Assembly (NCBI GenBank): GCA_965203565.1 | Contig: OZ241896.1 | Span: forward strand, 3,658,001 to 3,722,000 | DNA: 64,000 nt | Origin: JAAXGX01 sp965203565 | GTDB lineage: Bacteria; Acidobacteriota; Vicinamibacteria; Vicinamibacterales; UBA8438 | Direction: 5' to 3' | Shown: piece by piece, positions 18,094 through 25,324 of the stretch | How positions within the stretch are numbered: position 1 is the first letter of the stretch | How the letters are laid out: each line of letters starts with the position of its first letter | Position numbers and translations under genes: made by a program | The notes under the pieces: model-generated | The model's input: the letters and a program-made list of their open reading frames with translations, nothing else | The model's database searches: none | What the model was told of the DNA's origin: nothing

Positions 18094-18414
18094 ATGAGTA
18101 CGCCGTCAGCTTCGTCCTCGCAGGGCCGCGCCAGGCAGTACAGGAAGCTGGCGAAGGCCTACCGTCAGGACCCCGCTTTCCGGGCGCGAGCCGACGCCGA
18201 CCCGCACGCGGTGCTTGCCGAGCAGGGGATCGACGTGCCGCCCTGGATAGAGGTGCGGATCGTGGAGGACACGGCCGAGACCTTTCACTTCGTCCTGCCC
18301 GCCGACCCGACCGCCGGCCTGGAGGACGAGGACCTCGCCATGATCGCCGGCGGCAAGCAGAAGCCCGGCGCCTCCGGCACGGCGGGCTCCTACGCAACGC
18401 GGCATCCCGGCTGA
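18094..18414 (+). CDS. NHLP-type RiPP precursor peptide
   Basis: 106 residues. The leader resembles the nitrile hydratase alpha-subunit-derived leaders of NHLP natural-product precursors: YRKLAKAYRQDPAFRARADA, DPHAVLAEQGIDVPP, then IEVRIVEDTAETFHFVLPA. It ends with an acidic LEDEDLAMIAGG, a double-glycine cleavage site after residue 87. That leaves a 19-residue core, KQKPGASGTAGSYATRHPG, with Ser, Thr and Tyr but no Cys. A purine-rich AGAGAGAGAGGCAG precedes the ATG at 18094. No modification enzyme, C39 peptidase transporter or cyclodehydratase lies in the window, so this is an orphan precursor; orphans are common in this class. An IS element begins 34 bp after its stop. Confidence 0.8.
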   Translation: MSTPSASSSQGRARQYRKLAKAYRQDPAFRARADADPHAVLAEQGIDVPPWIEVRIVEDTAETFHFVLPADPTAGLEDEDLAMIAGGKQKPGASGTAGSYATRHPG

Positions 18415-18447
18415 ACGGCGTCGTTCGCCGGTCGAACCCGCAGTCAT

Positions 18448-18471
18448 TTCCAATTCAGAAATGAGCCTGAA
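18448..18471 (+). repeat. left terminal inverted repeat of the IS
   Basis: 24 bases, TTCCAATTCAGAAATGAGCC plus TGAA. It is the inverse of the right-end copies, conserved mainly as TTCCAA at the tip and GAGCCTGAA inside, with a one-base length difference. Confidence 0.7.
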
Positions 18472-18634
18472 GGCGGGCGGTGATCCGCGCCTGTCAGGCG
18501 ACCGAACCGACGGGTCGAAAAGGGGTTCAGCGCGGGCCGCGCTCCGGACGGCCCGACCAGGCGATTATCGCTCATCGTCGTGTGAGTGAGGTTGCCCCGA
18601 TTCTGCGAACGGGTTGACGCTTTCGGGTTCAGCT

Positions 18635-18713
18635 CATGCCGTGGTTTTCCATGGGAGTACCTCCATGATGCAAGCGCTGTGGACCTGTGGGAATCTCGCG
18701 GCCTCGGCGCCGG
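18635..18713 (-). repeat. dispersed repeat, copy B (inside the IS)
   Basis: Inverted partner of 7294-7371: CATGCCGTGGTTTT at 18635-18648, then a divergent stretch, then 42 bases containing GCTGTGGACCTGTGGGAATC. Just beyond it, CCCGCGAGATTTCC (about 18730-18743) is complementary to GGGAATCTCGCGG (about 18688-18700), so this stretch can fold into a hairpin with a loop of about 30 bases. Confidence 0.72.
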
Positions 18714-18905
18714 CTTGATCGCCAGCGGTCGCCCGCGAGATTTCCAACGGACTGTGGGCGCCCGTGTCCCCGATCTTCGGATGCATCCCGCTGCGGACCG
18801 GGCGTCCATAGGCCGGGCAGGTCCACAGCGCCCGGCGGCGATACGAGGCGCGGTGTGCGGCCAGGCGGCCGGCCGGCGGTCGCAACACCCGGTCTGCTGG
18901 TCCTG

Positions 18906-20156
18906 TCAGGCAGCCGGGTCGAGGGAGCGAAACAGCCGCTCGCGCGCTTGGTTGAGGGCGCGCGCGGCCTCGTTGTCGCTGCGGGCCGTGGCGACAGCGT
19001 CGAGTGGGTCGAAGGTGGTTCCGGGCTTGAGGCAGGCGGCGGCGTCGGGCAGCGACTTGAGCCTCTCGTAGGGGGTCATGACGTCCGCGTGGCGATAGCG
19101 CTTGCGGATCCGGCCCTGGGCATCGACCTGTTCGCGGGGGAAGAAGCAGGGGCGGTGGAAGTTGAGGTAGGGGGAGAGGACCTGCTGGGTGAAAGCGTTG
19201 ACCTGCTCGGCGTAGCGGCTGGGGATGTGGCCGTGGCCGAGATGCTTCCGGAGCACGGAGCCGTTCTTGCTCTCGACCAGCGCATTGTCGTTGCTGCGCC
19301 GCGGCCGCGACCTGGTGAACGCGTCGATGCGCAGCGCCCCGAGCAGCGCGGCGACTTCGCGGTTGACGAACTCCGAGCCATTGTCGGTGTGGAAGCCGTG
19401 CAGCGTGAACGGGAACGCCCGCAGCAGCGCGTCGAGGACCGGGAGCAGGCAGGCGGCGTGGATGTGCTCGACCGAGCCGATGCACTGGAACTGCGTGACT
19501 TCGTCCACCAGATTCAGATGGTAGAGGCCCTTGATGCCGTCCAAATCGCCCTGATGGACCGTATCGACCCGGACCCAGCCGGGCCGTCCGAACGGCTGCG
19601 GGCGGCGGCGTTCCCCAATCGTGACCTGCGCCGGGCGGGTCGGCTGAGGGATCGCCCCGCGGCGCCGGGCATAGGTCGTCGAGCGTCGCAGGTTGTACAG
19701 GTGGCCGTTGGAGATCCGGGCCAGGCGCTCGAAGCGGCCGTCGCCGAACAGGCGCCAGGCGCGCGCACAGAGGGCGCGCGTGGCCGGGCCGGACAGCGTG
19801 CCGTGCAGCGCGTCCGTCTCGGCCAGCAACCCGATGTCGGCGCGGGTGTAGCGGCGGGCGAACGGCCGGCGCGGAGCGCCGCGCCGGTCGGTGACCGCGC
19901 CGGTGGTCCGGTGTTGGCGCAGCAGGCGGGTGACCTGCGCCCGTGACAGACCGGTCGCCCGGCTCAGAAAGCGGCGCAGCAGGCCCTTGTCGGTCTTCCC
20001 GCACAGGGCGTAGTCGAACCGTTGCGCGGTCGTGGCCACCAACGCGTAGGCGTCGGCGCGGCGTTGCGGTTGCAGGGCGAGCCCCGCGCTTCCGGCCAGG
20101 AACTCCCGAACCTGATCCAGGGTCTGCAGGCGGTGCGTGTCGAGTCTCACGATCAT
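18906..20156 (-). CDS. IS481-like DDE transposase
   Basis: 416 residues. An N-terminal helix-turn-helix region (LLRRFLSRATGLSRAQVTRL) is followed by an rve-type integrase core. Candidate DDE residues are seen in VRVDTVHQGD, HGFHTDNGSEFVNREV and SNDNALVESKNGSVLRK. It cuts and joins the element ends. The frame is intact, so the element may be active. The start is ATG 20156 with GGAGG directly before it; GTG 20150 would give better spacing. The longer frame to 20387 crosses the element border and the riboswitch and is not real. Confidence 0.88.
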   Translation of the reverse strand: MIVRLDTHRLQTLDQVREFLAGSAGLALQPQRRADAYALVATTAQRFDYALCGKTDKGLLRRFLSRATGLSRAQVTRLLRQHRTTGAVTDRRGAPRRPFARRYTRADIGLLAETDALHGTLSGPATRALCARAWRLFGDGRFERLARISNGHLYNLRRSTTYARRRGAIPQPTRPAQVTIGERRRPQPFGRPGWVRVDTVHQGDLDGIKGLYHLNLVDEVTQFQCIGSVEHIHAACLLPVLDALLRAFPFTLHGFHTDNGSEFVNREVAALLGALRIDAFTRSRPRRSNDNALVESKNGSVLRKHLGHGHIPSRYAEQVNAFTQQVLSPYLNFHRPCFFPREQVDAQGRIRKRYRHADVMTPYERLKSLPDAAACLKPGTTFDPLDAVATARSDNEAARALNQARERLFRSLDPAA

Positions 20157-20183
20157 CCTCCGATGATCCGCGACTCGGCTCCC

Positions 20184-20240
20184 TTCAGGCTCATCTGTCG
20201 TTGGAAACAACCTCCCGTTCAGGCTCACTTGTCGTTGGAA
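20184..20240 (-). repeat. duplicated right end of the IS
   Basis: Two 23-base units, TTCAGGCTCATCTGTCGTTG+GAA at 20184-20206 and TTCAGGCTCACTTGTCGTTG+GAA at 20218-20240, in direct orientation at a 34-base period. They differ at two positions. Both are inverted relative to the left end. The doubled end could be two transposase-binding sites or the scar of two successive insertions. Confidence 0.75.
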
Positions 20241-20251
20241 GAGACTCCCGC

Positions 20252-20281
20252 TTGACACGGCCGCGGCCGTCCGGCTATCTT
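20252..20281 (+). promoter_or_regulatory. sigma70-like promoter for the riboswitch/TonB receptor unit
   Basis: TTGACA at 20252-20257 is followed after 18 bases by TATCTT (20276-20281), or after 17 bases by CTATCT. Transcription would start about 20288, right where the riboswitch begins. It lies only 12 bp beyond the outer IS end. Confidence 0.6.
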
Positions 20282-20289
20282 CCGCTCCG

Positions 20290-20478
20290 CACGCTGGTGC
20301 TCCGGACCGAGGTTCGGAGCGGCAAGAGGGAACCCGGTGCGAATCCGGGGCTGCCCCGCAGCGGTAAACGGGAACGACCACCGTCATCGAAGCACTGGCT
20401 CGGACGAGCCGGGAAGCGACGGTCAGTAGGTTCGGCGCGCCGCGCCGATAGCCCGCAAGCCCGAAGACCTGCCGGCGG
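20290..20478 (+). promoter_or_regulatory. cobalamin (adenosylcobalamin-type) riboswitch
   Basis: The core consensus is easy to read in order: GGTGCTCC... at the start, GAGGGAACCCGGTGCGAATC, CGGGGCTGCCCCGCAGCGGT, then a variable arm, then AGCCCGAAGACCTGCC at about 20459-20474. This is the B12-box architecture of class I cobalamin riboswitches, which bind the cofactor and shut off translation or transcription of the gene that follows. It lies about 100 bases ahead of the TonB-dependent receptor, consistent with control of corrinoid uptake. Confidence 0.93.
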
Positions 20479-20581
20479 CGTCGACCGACCTGAACTTCCG
20501 AGGGGGAGGGGCCAGGTGTCCTGCTGCGTACGGCATCCTGCTGATACCCGCCGACGGTTCGGGTCCTGATGGGAGGATCCG

Positions 20582-23032
20582 ATGAAGCACAGCACGAAAA
20601 CGACGGACGGAAAGCACGAGACGACTGCGCGCCGGCGTCTGCTGCGCGCGGCGGCCGTCGCGGGCGCGCTCGCGGCGGCGGCGCCGCACGCGGCGCTGGC
20701 CGACAGCCTGGCCGGGCGCATTCTCGATCCGCAGGGCCGGACGGTGGCCGACGCCCGGGTCCGGCTGTTCGACCGGACGAGCGGTCAGCTCCGCGAAGCG
20801 GCCAGCTCCGCCGACGGCCGGTACCGGTTCGACCGGATCGCGCCCGGCGACTACGTGATCGAGGCGCACGGGTCGGCGGGCGCGCTGTCCGGCGCGGCCT
20901 CGGTCGCCGTCGGCGGCGCCCGCAGCTTCGACCTGACGCTGGCCGTGTCGGGCGTCACGGCCGAGGTGGTGGTCACGGCGTCGAGCACGCCGCGGGCCGG
21001 CCGGGAGGTGGCGAAGGCGGTCGACGTGGTCGGCGCGGACGAGATCGCGCTGCGCAACGAGATGTCGATCGCCGAGGCGGTCCGCACCGTTCCGGGCCTC
21101 CGCGTCCGGACGCTCCGGGGCCCGGGCAGCCAGACGACCATCGCCGTCCGCGGCCTGCGGAACCAGGACACGGCGCTGCTGATAGACGGCCTGCGCTTCC
21201 GGGACGCCGCCAGCCCGCAGGGCGACGCCACCGGCCTGCTCGCGAACCTGGCGACGGTCGACACCGACCGGATCGAGGTGGTGCGCGGGTCCGGGTCGGC
21301 GCTGTACGGGTCGAACGCGATGGCGGGCGTCGTCAACGTGATCTCCCGCACCGGCGGCGGGCCGGCGCGCGGCGAGCTGCTGGCGGAAGGGGGCGGACTG
21401 GGTCTGCTGCGCGCGGTCCCGAGCGTCCGCGGCGGCGCCGCGAACGACAGGCTGACGTACAGCGGCGCGCTGGCGTACCTCAGGACCGACGGCGCGCGCG
21501 ACGACCCGTACCGCAGCGTCTCGCCGCAGGGGATGGTGCGGCTCCAGTTCACCCCCGCGCTCTCGGCGACCGGCCGTCTCTGGTACTCGAACGACCGGCT
21601 GCAGCTCGCCGAAAGCCCCACGTTCCCGGCCGCGGTGCGCGCGAACTTCCCGGCCGCCGGCGTCGTCCCCGCCGTCGCCCTGCCGACCGGCCAGCTCGAG
21701 CGGTTCGAGCAGGGACTGCCGTTCGACGCCGGCCGCGCGACGTTCGTGCCGAACGCGAACGATCCGGACGCGGTCCGCGAGTCGTCGTTCCTGAGCGGCG
21801 GCGCGGTCGTCCGGCACGCCCTCGCGCGCGGCGCCGTCTACCGCGTCGCCTATCAGGGGGGCGGCGCCCACCGGGCGTTCACCGACGGCCCGGCGCGCGG
21901 CGGCCCGTTCGAGCCGGCGACCGAGAACACCGACCGGTTCGAGGGCCGGACCGACATCGTCCAGGCCCGGCTCGACGCCGCGTTCGGCCGCGCCCACTTC
22001 GTCAGCGCCGGGTACGAGTTCGAGCGGGAGCGGTATTTCCGGGAAGCGTCCGGCGACGCGGCGACGGCGACGATAGACGGGTACAGCCACGCCGTGTACG
22101 CCCAGGACCAGATCGACCTGATGGGCGGCCGCCTGCAGGTGTCGTTCGGCGGCCGGGTGCAGACGTTCGTCCTGCCCGAGCCGACGTTCGTCGGGGGCCG
22201 CCACCCGTACGCCGACCTCGACGTCGCCGCGCCGGCGGCCGTGACCGGCGACGTCGCCGCGGCGTACTTCCTCGAAGCGAGCGAGACGAAGCTGCGTCTG
22301 CACGTCGGCAACAGCTTCCGCGCGCCGTCGCCGTTCGAGCGGTTCGGCGGAACGTTCTCCTCCTTCTCGCGCTCGTTCAGCTTCTGGGGCGACCCGCGGC
22401 TGAAGCCGGAGCGGTCGGTGTCGGTCGACGGCGGCGTCGACCAGTGGCTGCTTGACGCGAAGCTGCAACTGAGCGCCACCGTATTCCACACCGACCTGCG
22501 GGAGACGATCTACTTCGACTTCGCGACCTTCCCGGCCGCCACCGACCCGTTCGGCCGGTTCGGCGGCTACCGGAACACGGGCGGCGGACGCGCGCGCGGC
22601 GTCGAGCTGAGCGTCCACGCGTCGCCGAGGCCGGCGACCACCCTCCGCGCGGCGTACACCTGGACCGACTCGGTGTCGGAGACGCCGACGATCGGCGACG
22701 ACTTCTTCGGCGTGCCGGGGGTGTCGAAGCACCTGTTCACGCTGACCGCCACGCAGGGAGTCGCCGACCGGCTCAGCGTGACGTTCGACCTGGCGGCGGC
22801 GAGCGACTACTCGCTTGCGCCGTACCTCGGATTCGGGGTCGCGCCGCGCCGCTTCGTCTTCCGCGGACCGGTCAAGGGCGATCTGGTGGTCCGGTACGAC
22901 CTGCCGGCGGCCGGCGACGTCGGGCTCGACCTGTACGCGAAGGTGGAGAACCTGTTCGACCGGGTCCCGTACGAGAACGGGTTCCTCGGTCCCGGCGCCT
23001 GGGCCGTCGGCGGCCTGCGCGTCCGATACTGA
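20582..23032 (+). CDS. TonB-dependent outer-membrane receptor, probably for cobalamin/corrinoids
   Basis: 816 residues. An Arg-Arg-containing signal region (TARRRLLRAAAVAGALAAAA) precedes a carboxypeptidase-regulatory-like beta-sandwich (SLAGRILDPQGRTVADARVR, about 40-125). The plug domain follows (EVVVTASSTPRAG, TTIAVRGLRNQDTALLIDGL, VVRGSGSALYGSNAMAGVVN). The C-terminal barrel ends in an aromatic residue (GGLRVRY). The plug gates energy-dependent import driven by TonB. The B12 riboswitch upstream supports a BtuB-like role. GGGAGGATCCG is the ribosome site. No periplasmic binding protein or ABC importer is adjacent. Confidence 0.9.
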   Translation: MKHSTKTTDGKHETTARRRLLRAAAVAGALAAAAPHAALADSLAGRILDPQGRTVADARVRLFDRTSGQLREAASSADGRYRFDRIAPGDYVIEAHGSAGALSGAASVAVGGARSFDLTLAVSGVTAEVVVTASSTPRAGREVAKAVDVVGADEIALRNEMSIAEAVRTVPGLRVRTLRGPGSQTTIAVRGLRNQDTALLIDGLRFRDAASPQGDATGLLANLATVDTDRIEVVRGSGSALYGSNAMAGVVNVISRTGGGPARGELLAEGGGLGLLRAVPSVRGGAANDRLTYSGALAYLRTDGARDDPYRSVSPQGMVRLQFTPALSATGRLWYSNDRLQLAESPTFPAAVRANFPAAGVVPAVALPTGQLERFEQGLPFDAGRATFVPNANDPDAVRESSFLSGGAVVRHALARGAVYRVAYQGGGAHRAFTDGPARGGPFEPATENTDRFEGRTDIVQARLDAAFGRAHFVSAGYEFERERYFREASGDAATATIDGYSHAVYAQDQIDLMGGRLQVSFGGRVQTFVLPEPTFVGGRHPYADLDVAAPAAVTGDVAAAYFLEASETKLRLHVGNSFRAPSPFERFGGTFSSFSRSFSFWGDPRLKPERSVSVDGGVDQWLLDAKLQLSATVFHTDLRETIYFDFATFPAATDPFGRFGGYRNTGGGRARGVELSVHASPRPATTLRAAYTWTDSVSETPTIGDDFFGVPGVSKHLFTLTATQGVADRLSVTFDLAAASDYSLAPYLGFGVAPRRFVFRGPVKGDLVVRYDLPAAGDVGLDLYAKVENLFDRVPYENGFLGPGAWAVGGLRVRY

Positions 23033-23131
23033 CGGCGGGCGCCGGCGGGCTGTTGAGTCAGCGCTGCGGAATCGCTCATGATCGGCGCCGTCCGCACAGC
23101 AGCCCGTGCAGATTCCCGTGCGGCCGCCGGC

Positions 23132-23980
23132 TCACGACTGCCCGGCCGCGCGGGCGCGGTCGGCGCCGGACAGCGGCCCCTTGGGCAGGCGGCCGTCCAC
23201 GTCGGTGAAGCCGTACTCGTCGGCCAGGCCGCGCGCCGTCAGGGCGCGGCCGGACCAGCGCATCACGTCGGCGTCGGCCGCCAGCGCCGCCGCCGCGCGT
23301 CCGCAGAAGCGCGGGGTCTCCGCGCCGCTGACGTCGAACATCCGGTCCAGGTTCGGGAACTGCCGCAGCCGCTCGGTGAGCACCAGGCCGGGCCAGAGCG
23401 ACACCACCGCCACGCCGTGGTCGCGCAGCTGGTGGGCGGTGTCGGCGGTGACCCGGTCGAGCGCGCACTTCCCCACGCCGTAGGCGACGTGCCACGAGAA
23501 ACCCGCCGCGCCGGACGAGCTCACGTTCACGATCAGGCCGCGGCGCTGCACGGTCATCGGCCGGGCCGCGTGCCAGGCGCCGACGTACGCCGAGCGTGTG
23601 CCGACGTCGATCATGTCGTCCCAGTTCGAGATCGGGGTTTCCCAGAACGGCAGCCCGGAAGTCAGCTCCGGAGGGATCAGGAAGGCGTTGTTCACCAGCA
23701 CGTCGAGGCGTCCGCACTCGTCGGCGACGCGCCCGAACAGCGCCTCGACCTGCGCGTCGTCCCGGTGGTCGCAGACCGCGGCGACGCCGCGGCCCCCCAG
23801 GGCGTCTATCTCTCGGGCGGTCTCGGACAGGCTGCCCGGCAGCGCCGCGCCGCCCGGCTCCACCGTGCGGCCCGTGACGTAGACCGTCGCCCCCGCCGCC
23901 CCCAGCTCCAGCGCGCACCCCTTGCCGACGCCGCGGCTAGCGCCGGTCACGATGGCCACCCGGCCGTCGAGATCACCCAT
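23132..23980 (-). CDS. short-chain dehydrogenase/reductase (DHRS1-like)
   Basis: 282 residues from Met at 23980. The dinucleotide-binding TGASRGVGKG is at 12-21, NNAF at 97-100, the catalytic Ser in VNVSSSGAAG (about 155) and the Tyr167-Lys171 pair in YGVGK. Classical Rossmann-fold oxidoreductase using NAD(P). The PTSG-free insert around FWETPISNWDDMIDVGTRS resembles the DHRS1 branch, whose physiological substrates are uncertain. Single gene, convergent with the TonB receptor and divergent from the phosphotriesterase gene. Confidence 0.88.
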   Translation of the reverse strand: MGDLDGRVAIVTGASRGVGKGCALELGAAGATVYVTGRTVEPGGAALPGSLSETAREIDALGGRGVAAVCDHRDDAQVEALFGRVADECGRLDVLVNNAFLIPPELTSGLPFWETPISNWDDMIDVGTRSAYVGAWHAARPMTVQRRGLIVNVSSSGAAGFSWHVAYGVGKCALDRVTADTAHQLRDHGVAVVSLWPGLVLTERLRQFPNLDRMFDVSGAETPRFCGRAAAALAADADVMRWSGRALTARGLADEYGFTDVDGRLPKGPLSGADRARAAGQS

Positions 23981-24122
23981 CGAACTGCCCTTCACTGACT
24001 GCGCATCGCCCACCGGCCGATGCACGTCTGCATCCTATGATCAACAGTCGCAGGGCGGCAACCAGCATTTGCCCCGGTGCTAGACTTGGGCCTGCCGAAC
24101 AGGTCAGCAGTCAGGAGGCGCC

Positions 24123-25322
24123 ATGGACAGGCGGTCACGTCGGCGTCAACTTTCAGGTGCGGCGCGCGCCGCTGCCGTCACCCGCCGGGAGGCGATAGGC
24201 CTGATCGGGATCGGAGCGGGGTTCGCCTTCGCCGCCGGCTGCGGAGGGGCCCCGCCGCCCGAACCCGGCGGCGAGGATGCGGCCGGCGGGCCGGCAGGAG
24301 GATCGGCGGCGGGCGGCGGCGTCGTCTTCCCGGAGGGCGCGGTCATCCGGGCCATCCTGGAGGACCTGCCGCCGGAGGCGCTTGCGGGCGGCGCCACGCT
24401 CTTCCACGAGCACCTGGACCTGTTCCAGGGGTACAGCAGCCCGCCGTCGGGGCGGGGGCGCGGCGCGCCGCCGCTGACCGACGAAGAGGCCGAGACGTTC
24501 GTCGCCCTGGTCGCCGAGGAGCTGCGGATGGCGGCCGGCGACGGGATGAGCTGCATCGTCGACGCCGCCATCCACCGCCGGTCGGACCGGGAGCTGGAGC
24601 TGCTGCGGCGGATGTCGCGGCGGTCCGGCGTCCCGGTCGTGGTGGCCGGCAGCTACTGGAAGGCGCCGTATCCGGACGCGGTCGCCGCCATGTCGGTGGA
24701 GGAGATGACCGAGCATCTCGTGACCGACGCGCGCGCCCAGAACTGGGGGGCGTTCGGCGAGGTCGGCACGTCGATGCAGATGCACGAGACGGAGCGGAGG
24801 TTCCTGCGCGCCGTCGGCCGGGCCCACCACGCCACCGGCCTGCCGATCTTCACGCACACCGAGCACCAGGGCTGCCGGCCGTGCGGCCTCGAGCAGCTCG
24901 ACGTGCTGGAGTCGGAGCAGGTCGACTTCGGCCGCGTCTGCATCGGCCACCTCTCCGACGTCACGCCGGAGCAGGACCCGGGGTGGACGTCGCACCTGGA
25001 GATAGCCCGCCGCGGCGCCTACGTCGGATTCGACACCGTGGGGCGGGCGCTCGCCCTCGACTCGACGCCCGACATCCCGGAAGCCGAGAAGGTGAAGATG
25101 GTGCTGAACGTCCTGGAGGCCGGCTACGCGGATCAGGTGCTGCTGGCGTCCGACTTCGCCCGCTCGGCCGACCTGAAGTCGAACTGGGGGAACGGGTTCG
25201 CCACCGCCATCGTGCAGTTCGTCCCGAAGCTGCGGCACGCCGGCGTGGACGACGCGACGCTCCGCAGGATCACGGTCGACAACCCCCGGCGCTTTCTGGC
25301 GTTCACGCCGCAGGAGGCCTGA
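24123..25322 (+). CDS. phosphotriesterase-family metal hydrolase, exported lipoprotein
   Basis: 399 residues. A Tat-like N-terminus (VTRREAIGLIGIGAGF) ends in a lipobox with Cys40 (FAAGC), then a Gly/Ala linker. Metal ligands of the amidohydrolase barrel are visible: HEH (95-97), Glu214 in GEVGTS, His246 in THTEHQ, His277 in IGHLSD and Asp345 in LASDFA. The bridging ligand is Glu rather than a carboxylated Lys, as in PHP/resiniferatoxin-binding homologues, so a lactone or ester substrate is more likely than an organophosphate. The next gene begins 2 bp after the stop; they form an operon. Confidence 0.85.
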   Translation: MDRRSRRRQLSGAARAAAVTRREAIGLIGIGAGFAFAAGCGGAPPPEPGGEDAAGGPAGGSAAGGGVVFPEGAVIRAILEDLPPEALAGGATLFHEHLDLFQGYSSPPSGRGRGAPPLTDEEAETFVALVAEELRMAAGDGMSCIVDAAIHRRSDRELELLRRMSRRSGVPVVVAGSYWKAPYPDAVAAMSVEEMTEHLVTDARAQNWGAFGEVGTSMQMHETERRFLRAVGRAHHATGLPIFTHTEHQGCRPCGLEQLDVLESEQVDFGRVCIGHLSDVTPEQDPGWTSHLEIARRGAYVGFDTVGRALALDSTPDIPEAEKVKMVLNVLEAGYADQVLLASDFARSADLKSNWGNGFATAIVQFVPKLRHAGVDDATLRRITVDNPRRFLAFTPQEA

Positions 25323-25324
25323 CG

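Larger units (their letters stand above)
18448..20240 (-). mobile_element. IS481-like insertion sequence
   Basis: About 1.8 kb bounded by imperfect inverted ends. The left end 18448-18471 (TTCCAATTCAGAAATGAGCC...) matches the inverse of TTCAGGCTCATCTGTCGTTG... at 20184-20206, and of a second tandem copy at 20218-20240. One transposase gene is carried on the minus strand. Between the left end and the transposase stop lie about 430 bp of non-coding DNA holding a dispersed repeat and a long hairpin. The outer right copy was taken as the border; the inner copy could be the true end. I see no clear target duplication. Confidence 0.75.

Noticed and set aside
20158..20387. Extension of the transposase frame to 20387
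   Set aside because: It would cross the IS end, the promoter and the cobalamin riboswitch antisense; the start at 20156 is sufficient.
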